Assembly (NCBI GenBank): GCA_947472705.1
Contig: CANJDA010000076.1
Span: forward strand, 1-9,823
Reading direction: 5' to 3'
DNA: 9,823 bases
DNA from: Flavobacteriaceae bacterium
Lineage (GTDB): Bacteria > Bacteroidota > Bacteroidia > Flavobacteriales > Flavobacteriaceae
In this document: in pieces, positions 5,597 to 9,823 of the stretch
Layout of the letters: every line of letters begins with the position of its first letter
Position numbering within the stretch: position 1 is the stretch's first letter
Made by a program: the position numbers and the translations under genes
Notes under the pieces: model-generated
What the model was told of the DNA's origin: nothing
Database searches by the model: none
Seen by the model: the letters and a program-made list of their open reading frames with translations, nothing else

Positions 5597-6868
5597 ATGT
5601 TACAAATAAGTTACATTAGAGAAAACCAAGAAAAAGTGATTACTGCATTAGCTAAAAAGCACATGGATGCTAAAGCTATAGTAGAAGCCGTGATCCAATT
5701 AGATGAAAACAGAAGAAGTACTCAAGTAGCTCTTGACAATACTTTGGCTGAAGCCAACAAACTATCTTCCGCTATTGGTGATATGATGAAAAATGGTGAA
5801 AAAGCCAAAGCTGAAATCTTAAAACAAAAAACGGGTCAACTAAAAGAAACTAGTAAAGAACTTTCCGAAAAACTAGAAGGTTTTGCAACCGAATTGACTC
5901 AAAAAATGTATTTGTTACCCAATCTTCCTGCCGATATCGTTCCAGAAGGAAAAACACCTGAAGAAAATCTAAACGTTTTTGAAGAAGGCGATATTCCGGT
6001 TTTACACGAAGGAGCTCAGCCACACTGGGAATTGGTAAAAAAATATGATATTATCGATTTTGAATTGGGGGTTAAAATCACTGGAGCGGGATTCCCTGTT
6101 TACAAAGGAAAAGGTGCTCGTTTGCAACGTGCATTAATTGCTTATTTCTTAGATAAAAATACCGAAGCTGGTTACCAAGAATACCAAGTTCCTCATTTAG
6201 TTAACGAAGCTTCAGGCTATGGAACCGGACAATTACCCGATAAAGAAGGGCAAATGTACCATGTAGGTTTAGACGATTTGTATTTAATTCCAACCGCTGA
6301 AGTTCCTGTAACCAACTTGTTTCGTGATGTGATTTTACAAGAAAACGAATTACCTGTTTTGTGTACTGGATATACGCCTTGTTTCCGTAGAGAAGCAGGA
6401 TCGTATGGCGCTCACGTTCGTGGTTTGAATCGTTTGCACCAATTTGATAAAGTAGAAATTGTTCGTGTAGAACATCCTGACAACTCTTATGCTGCACTTG
6501 ATGGCATGGTAGAGCATGTGAAAAATATCATGCGCGAATTGAAATTACCTTTCCGAATCTTAAGGCTTTGTGGTGGTGATATGAGTTTTGCCTCTGCCTT
6601 AACTTATGATTTTGAAGTATTTTCTACCGCACAAGATCGTTGGTTAGAAATCAGTTCGGTGTCTAACTTTGAAACTTTCCAAGCCAATCGTTTGAAATTG
6701 CGTTTCAAAGGCAAAGATGGTAAAACCCAATTAGCACACACTTTAAATGGAAGCTCATTGGCATTACCAAGAGTTTTAGCCGGAATTATAGAAAATTATC
6801 AAACCCCAGAAGGTATCGTAATCCCAGAAGTATTGCGTCCTTATACCGGATTTGACATCATTAACTAA
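5597..6868 (+). CDS. serS: Seryl-tRNA synthetase
   Basis: This cytosolic class II aminoacyl-tRNA synthetase charges tRNA-Ser with serine. The 423-residue length matches bacterial SerRS (about 425-430). The N-terminal ~105 residues form the tRNA-binding coiled coil, rich in A, E, K and L. The core shows TAE at about 233-235 (LIPTAEVPVTN, serine binding), motif 2 FRREAGS at about 263-269, and motif 3 GSSLALPRVLAGIIENY with its arginine near 392. The start is ATG 5597 (MLQISYIREN), the usual N-terminus of the family. The longer in-frame extension to 5534 would have to start on GTT/TTG-type codons and would cross the candidate promoter, so it was rejected. No T-box-like leader is present. A small dyad straddles the stop codon and a long hairpin follows at 6887-6933. 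Confidence 0.97.
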   Translation: MLQISYIRENQEKVITALAKKHMDAKAIVEAVIQLDENRRSTQVALDNTLAEANKLSSAIGDMMKNGEKAKAEILKQKTGQLKETSKELSEKLEGFATELTQKMYLLPNLPADIVPEGKTPEENLNVFEEGDIPVLHEGAQPHWELVKKYDIIDFELGVKITGAGFPVYKGKGARLQRALIAYFLDKNTEAGYQEYQVPHLVNEASGYGTGQLPDKEGQMYHVGLDDLYLIPTAEVPVTNLFRDVILQENELPVLCTGYTPCFRREAGSYGAHVRGLNRLHQFDKVEIVRVEHPDNSYAALDGMVEHVKNIMRELKLPFRILRLCGGDMSFASALTYDFEVFSTAQDRWLEISSVSNFETFQANRLKLRFKGKDGKTQLAHTLNGSSLALPRVLAGIIENYQTPEGIVIPEVLRPYTGFDIIN

Positions 6869-6886
6869 AAAAGTTAATCTTTAGCA

Positions 6887-6933
6887 AACAATGTACTAAT
6901 CGGACACAAAAAGTGTTACTTTAGTACATTGTT
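6887..6933 (+). terminator. Long hairpin after serS, probable terminator or regulatory dyad
   Basis: A perfect 13-bp inverted repeat, AACAATGTACTAA at 6887-6899 and TTAGTACATTGTT at 6921-6933, encloses a 21-nt interior with a second small stem (ACAC 6904-6907, GTGT 6913-6916, loop AAAAA). It is followed by CGTTTTA rather than a pure T tract. It sits 18 bp after the serS stop and 17 bp before the next ATG, so it could terminate serS or be a regulatory site for the TPR gene. The right arm contains TACATTGT, a poor match to a -7 box. Confidence 0.5.
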
Positions 6934-6950
6934 CGTTTTAACAGAAATTC

Positions 6951-8729
6951 ATGAAAAAGCTACTCGTCTTATTCGTCTTGTTTACTTCCTTTTGTGCAAA
7001 GGCTCAAAACGAGCAATTGGCCAATAATTATTTTGACCGAGGTGAATTTGAAAAAGCATTGCTTAGCTACCAAGAATTGTTGAAAAGTCAGGTGGGTAAT
7101 TTTAATTATTTCCAACGTGTGGTGGAATGTTACCAACAATTACAACAATTTGACAAAGCACAAAAAACCATAGAAGATCAACTGGATAAATTCAAGCAAA
7201 GCAATACTTTGGTAGAGTTGGGCTACAATTACCAATTGCAAAAAAACCAAGAGAAAGCAAAGAAATACTATGATCAAGCGATTGATAAAATTAAAAAAAA
7301 TGCTGTCGAAGTCTATGGTATTGCTTATCTTTTTGAAAAGAAAGCCTTGTTTGATTATGCCTTATTAGCCTATAAAACAGCGTTGGAAAAAGACCCAAAA
7401 CTGAGTTTTAATTTTCAAATGGGATTGCTCTATGGGCAACAAGGAAATAGCGAATTGATGATTGAAACATTTTTGGATGAATCAGTCAAAAATCCTCAAA
7501 ATCTTCCCATTATTCAAAACCAACTTTCGCGTTTTATGACAGAGGAAGGGGATGTGAATTTTAACGAAGCCTTGAAAAAAGCCCTATTATTGAGAGCTCA
7601 AAAAACACAAGATCTTTTTTGGAACGATTTTTTGAGTTGGTATTTTGTTCAGTTGAAAGAATATGGGAAAGCCTTTATTCAACAAAAAGCTATTTACAAA
7701 AGAAACCCAGAATCGTTTGCTAATATTGTGAACTTGAGTCAAATGGCCATTGCTGATAACGACCAAGATTCGGCAAAAGACATCCTAACTTTTGTGTTGG
7801 AAAACACCAATGATTTAGACATGTTGGTAAAAGCGCATTCCTATTTGATTCAAATGGAAATAGATCATGCTCTAGAAAAAGATTATCCAGCGATATCAAC
7901 TGAATTGGATGAATTGATTAAAGAATATGGCGTAAGTCCGTACACCCTTACACTTTTAAAATTGCAAGCTAATTTCACTGCTTTTCATTTGAATAATCCA
8001 GAGAAAGCTAAATTTATTTTGAAGAACGCCATGGAAATGCCCATTAACCGTTACCAATTGGCCGATGTGAAAATGGATTTAGCAGACATCTTATTATTTG
8101 AAGAAAAATTCAACCAAGCGTTGATTTACTATTCCCAAATTGATGAAGAAATGGGTGCTGACACTCTTGGTCAAGAGGCGAGTTTAAAAACAGCCAAAAC
8201 CAGTTATTTTAAAAGTGATTTTCCGTGGGCTTCTCACCAATTAAAAGTATTAAAATCGGCTCCTTCGCAGTTAATTGCTAACGATGCCTTGGATTTGTAT
8301 ATGCTAATAAGTGATAACACTGTGGAAGATTCAACTCAAGTGGCGTTGAAGAAATTTGCTCATGCTGATTTTCTTTTGTATCAAAATAAAAAAACCGAAT
8401 CCTTGGCCCATTTTCAAGCTATTTTAAAGGAAAACAAAGGCGATGCTATTGAAGCGGTAACCTTATTACGCATCGGGAAAATTTATGAAAAAATGGGCGA
8501 TTTCACTAAAGCCTTAGAAAACTATAACGAAATTATTACCAAACAAAAAGAGAGCATTTATATAGACGAAGCGCTATATTTCTCAGCAGAAATTTACAAC
8601 GAACAACTTCACGATGCTGAGAAAGCCAAGCCTCTTTATGAAGAAATGATTTTTCATCACGAAGACAGTATTTACTTTGTCGATTCGAGGAATAAGTACC
8701 GAAAACTGCGCGGCGATACTAATTTATAA
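6951..8729 (+). CDS. Exported tetratricopeptide-repeat protein
   Basis: This 592-residue protein has an N-terminal signal peptide (MKKLLVLFVLFTSFCAKAQ, likely cleaved after AKA at residue 18) and is otherwise almost entirely helical repeats. TPR-like units are clear near the start (NNYFDRGEFEKALLSYQELL; AKKYYDQAIDK; DYALLAYKTALEKDP) and near the C-terminus (LLRIGKIYEKMGDFTKALEN, about residues 504-523; AKPLYEEMIFHHEDS, near the end). The cysteine at residue 15 lacks a proper lipobox, so a soluble periplasmic protein is more likely than a lipoprotein. TPR arrays act as protein-binding scaffolds; no partner can be named from the sequence. The order TPR protein, DUF4286, rsmA suggests a transcription unit, with the next gene 46 bp away. 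ATG 6951 is fixed by the signal peptide. Confidence 0.88.
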   Translation: MKKLLVLFVLFTSFCAKAQNEQLANNYFDRGEFEKALLSYQELLKSQVGNFNYFQRVVECYQQLQQFDKAQKTIEDQLDKFKQSNTLVELGYNYQLQKNQEKAKKYYDQAIDKIKKNAVEVYGIAYLFEKKALFDYALLAYKTALEKDPKLSFNFQMGLLYGQQGNSELMIETFLDESVKNPQNLPIIQNQLSRFMTEEGDVNFNEALKKALLLRAQKTQDLFWNDFLSWYFVQLKEYGKAFIQQKAIYKRNPESFANIVNLSQMAIADNDQDSAKDILTFVLENTNDLDMLVKAHSYLIQMEIDHALEKDYPAISTELDELIKEYGVSPYTLTLLKLQANFTAFHLNNPEKAKFILKNAMEMPINRYQLADVKMDLADILLFEEKFNQALIYYSQIDEEMGADTLGQEASLKTAKTSYFKSDFPWASHQLKVLKSAPSQLIANDALDLYMLISDNTVEDSTQVALKKFAHADFLLYQNKKTESLAHFQAILKENKGDAIEAVTLLRIGKIYEKMGDFTKALENYNEIITKQKESIYIDEALYFSAEIYNEQLHDAEKAKPLYEEMIFHHEDSIYFVDSRNKYRKLRGDTNL

Positions 8730-8734
8730 CTAAT

Positions 8735-8760
8735 GGTCACCCTGAGCGCAGTCGAAGGGC
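8735..8760. repeat. REP-like dispersed palindrome, CCCTGAGCGCAGTCGAAGGG type
   Basis: The 46-bp gap after the TPR gene contains a GC-rich imperfect palindrome with CCCTGAGCG on the left and GTCGAAGGG on the right, preceded by GGTCA. From general knowledge, near-identical sequences are scattered through intergenic regions of many Bacteroidota genomes. It would form a hairpin in the mRNA. Only one copy is in this window, so repetitiveness cannot be shown here. Confidence 0.7.
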
Positions 8761-8775
8761 TAAATTTCAATTATC

Positions 8776-9087
8776 ATGATTTTATACAACGTTACGATAA
8801 ACATTCATGAAAGCGTTCACGACCAATGGATGCGATGGATGCAGGAAAAACACATCAATGACATGCTCGCTACAGGAAAATTTTCTGCGGCGCGAATGGT
8901 AAAAGTTTTAGTGGAAGAAGAAATGGGCGGAAGCACTTATTCGATTCAATTCACCACCGATTCTAAAGAAACATTGCAAAAATATTACGATGAAGATGCA
9001 CCAAAACTTAGAGCCGAAAGCGCCCAGTTGTTTGGTGACAAAATGTTGGCTTTCCGCACCGAATTAGAATTGATTTCGGAGCATTAA
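8776..9087 (+). CDS. DUF4286 family protein
   Basis: A 103-residue cytosolic-looking protein without signal peptide. It starts MILYNVTINIHESVHDQWM, with a WM-x-EKHI segment, LATGKF, and a G-G-S/T-TYSIQF beta strand. This pattern fits the DUF4286 family, short alpha/beta proteins of unknown function restricted largely to Bacteroidota and often encoded next to rsmA. The fold may be ferredoxin-like, as the alternation of strands and helices suggests, but this is inference. The ATG at 8776 begins directly at the first strand. It is separated by exactly 46 bp from both neighbours, and each gap carries a REP-like palindrome. Confidence 0.85.
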   Translation: MILYNVTINIHESVHDQWMRWMQEKHINDMLATGKFSAARMVKVLVEEEMGGSTYSIQFTTDSKETLQKYYDEDAPKLRAESAQLFGDKMLAFRTELELISEH

Positions 9088-9096
9088 TTAATATAG

Positions 9097-9116
9097 ATTC
9101 CCGCCTACGCGGGAAT
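9097..9116. repeat. REP-like dispersed palindrome, ATTCCCGC-ctac-GCGGGAAT
   Basis: A perfect 8-bp GC-rich stem (9097-9104 and 9109-9116) with loop CTAC is followed by GACA, in the 46-bp gap before rsmA. This is a second, different family of dispersed intergenic palindrome known by general form from many bacterial genomes. It has no T tract, so it is not a standard terminator. Confidence 0.7.
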
Positions 9117-9133
9117 GACAAACGAACAGGAAA

Positions 9134-9823
9134 ATGAATCAAGTAAAAGCCAAAAAACACCTTGGGCAACATTTCTTAACCGATGAAAGTATTGCTGCTG
9201 CCATTGGCGACACTCTAAGTTTTTCTGGCTATGAGAACGTGTTGGAAATTGGCCCAGGAATGGGAGTGCTGACTAAATATCTGTTAGAAAAACCAACGAC
9301 CACTTATGTGATTGAAATTGATACCGAGTCGGTGGAATACCTCAATACACATTATCCAAAATTACACGGGAAAATTATCTCTAAAGATTTTTTAAAATAC
9401 AACATCAACGAAGTTTTTGATGGCAAAGCCTTTGCTATAACGGGTAACTTTCCTTATAATATATCTACCCAAATTGTCTTTCGCTGTTTGGATATGAGAG
9501 AGCAAGTTCCTGAGTTTTCAGGTATGTTTCAAAAAGAAGTAGCTGAACGAATTTGTTCCAAAAAAGGAAGTAAAGTATATGGCATTTTATCGGTTTTGGC
9601 ACAAGCTTTTTATGATGCCGAGTATTTATTCACGGTTGACGAGCATGTTTTCAATCCACCACCAAAAGTAAAATCGGGCGTATTGCGCTTGCGTAGAAAA
9701 GTTGATTTTCATTTGCCTTGCAACGAAAAACTATTTTTCAGTGTGGTAAAAACGGGTTTCCAACAACGGCGTAAAACGTTACGAAATAGTTTAAAATCAT
9801 TCAACCTTTCGGATAATTTGAAA
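9134..9823 (+). CDS. rsmA: 16S rRNA (adenine1518/1519-N6)-dimethyltransferase, C-terminus cut by window edge
   Basis: The enzyme (KsgA/RsmA) dimethylates two adenines in the 3' terminal loop of 16S rRNA late in small-subunit assembly. The first 230 residues are present and still in frame at the edge; the family is about 260-270 residues, so roughly 30-40 are missing. Visible motifs are AKKHLGQHFL at 6-15, the SAM-binding EIGPGMGVLT at 38-47, the acidic end of beta-2 (E61/D63), the catalytic GNFPYNIS at 104-111 (NFPY in place of the more common NLPY, as often in this phylum), FQKEVAERI, and the C-terminal FNPPPKVKSGVLRL and FQQRRKTLRNSL. The ATG at 9134 gives the standard N-terminus. Confidence 0.96.
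   Translation, partial: MNQVKAKKHLGQHFLTDESIAAAIGDTLSFSGYENVLEIGPGMGVLTKYLLEKPTTTYVIEIDTESVEYLNTHYPKLHGKIISKDFLKYNINEVFDGKAFAITGNFPYNISTQIVFRCLDMREQVPEFSGMFQKEVAERICSKKGSKVYGILSVLAQAFYDAEYLFTVDEHVFNPPPKVKSGVLRLRRKVDFHLPCNEKLFFSVVKTGFQQRRKTLRNSLKSFNLSDNLK

Noticed and set aside
6201..6497. 98-codon minus-strand frame inside serS
   Set aside because: It is antisense to the catalytic core of SerRS, with no motif or plausible promoter.
1..9823. CRISPR arrays, tRNA or rRNA genes, integrases and insertion sequences
   Set aside because: I looked for repeat-spacer periodicity, cloverleaf-like segments, rRNA stretches and transposase motifs and saw none; no reverse transcriptase is present in the window either.

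Overview
The window looks like a chromosomal segment of a low-GC Bacteroidota, most likely Flavobacterium or a close relative. The case rests on four things: an M1 peptidase with a C-terminal type IX secretion (Por/T9SS) sorting tail; the TPR protein, DUF4286, rsmA gene order; TAnnTTTG-type -7 promoter elements; and a FISUMP-domain sequence. No gene was identified by database search; all calls come from reading motifs and family resemblance.

Layout. Positions 1-634 (minus strand) hold a two-gene unit: a receiver-only response regulator followed 21 bp later by an H-NOX (heme NO/O2-binding) gene that runs off the left edge. Positions 635-951 have no convincing gene. They contain the upstream region of that unit, a strong rightward hairpin terminator with no visible gene in front of it, and a dyad-rich stretch. 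Positions 952-1317 (plus) are the C-terminal part of a FISUMP/C-type-lectin-like domain with no N-terminus. It is far richer in GC than its surroundings, and its last ~40 codons resemble the variable region of a diversity-generating retroelement (DGR) target. Positions 1371-1859 (plus) encode a small Spy/CpxP-like lipoprotein with no ATG start. A symmetric terminator at 1994-2025 closes this block from the right-hand side.

Positions 2077-5417 (minus) carry the site-2 protease RseP and, upstream of it, the secreted M1 aminopeptidase. Positions 5597-9823 (plus) carry seryl-tRNA synthetase (serS), a long exported TPR protein, a DUF4286 protein, and rsmA (16S rRNA dimethyladenosine transferase), cut off by the right edge. 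The last three genes are separated by two gaps of exactly 46 bp, each holding a different REP-like palindrome.

The right two thirds is ordinary conserved housekeeping and envelope material. The unusual part is 640-1860: an orphan lectin-fold fragment of different base composition, squeezed between a terminator and a lipoprotein gene without a normal start. If a DGR is involved, its reverse transcriptase and template repeat are not in this window.
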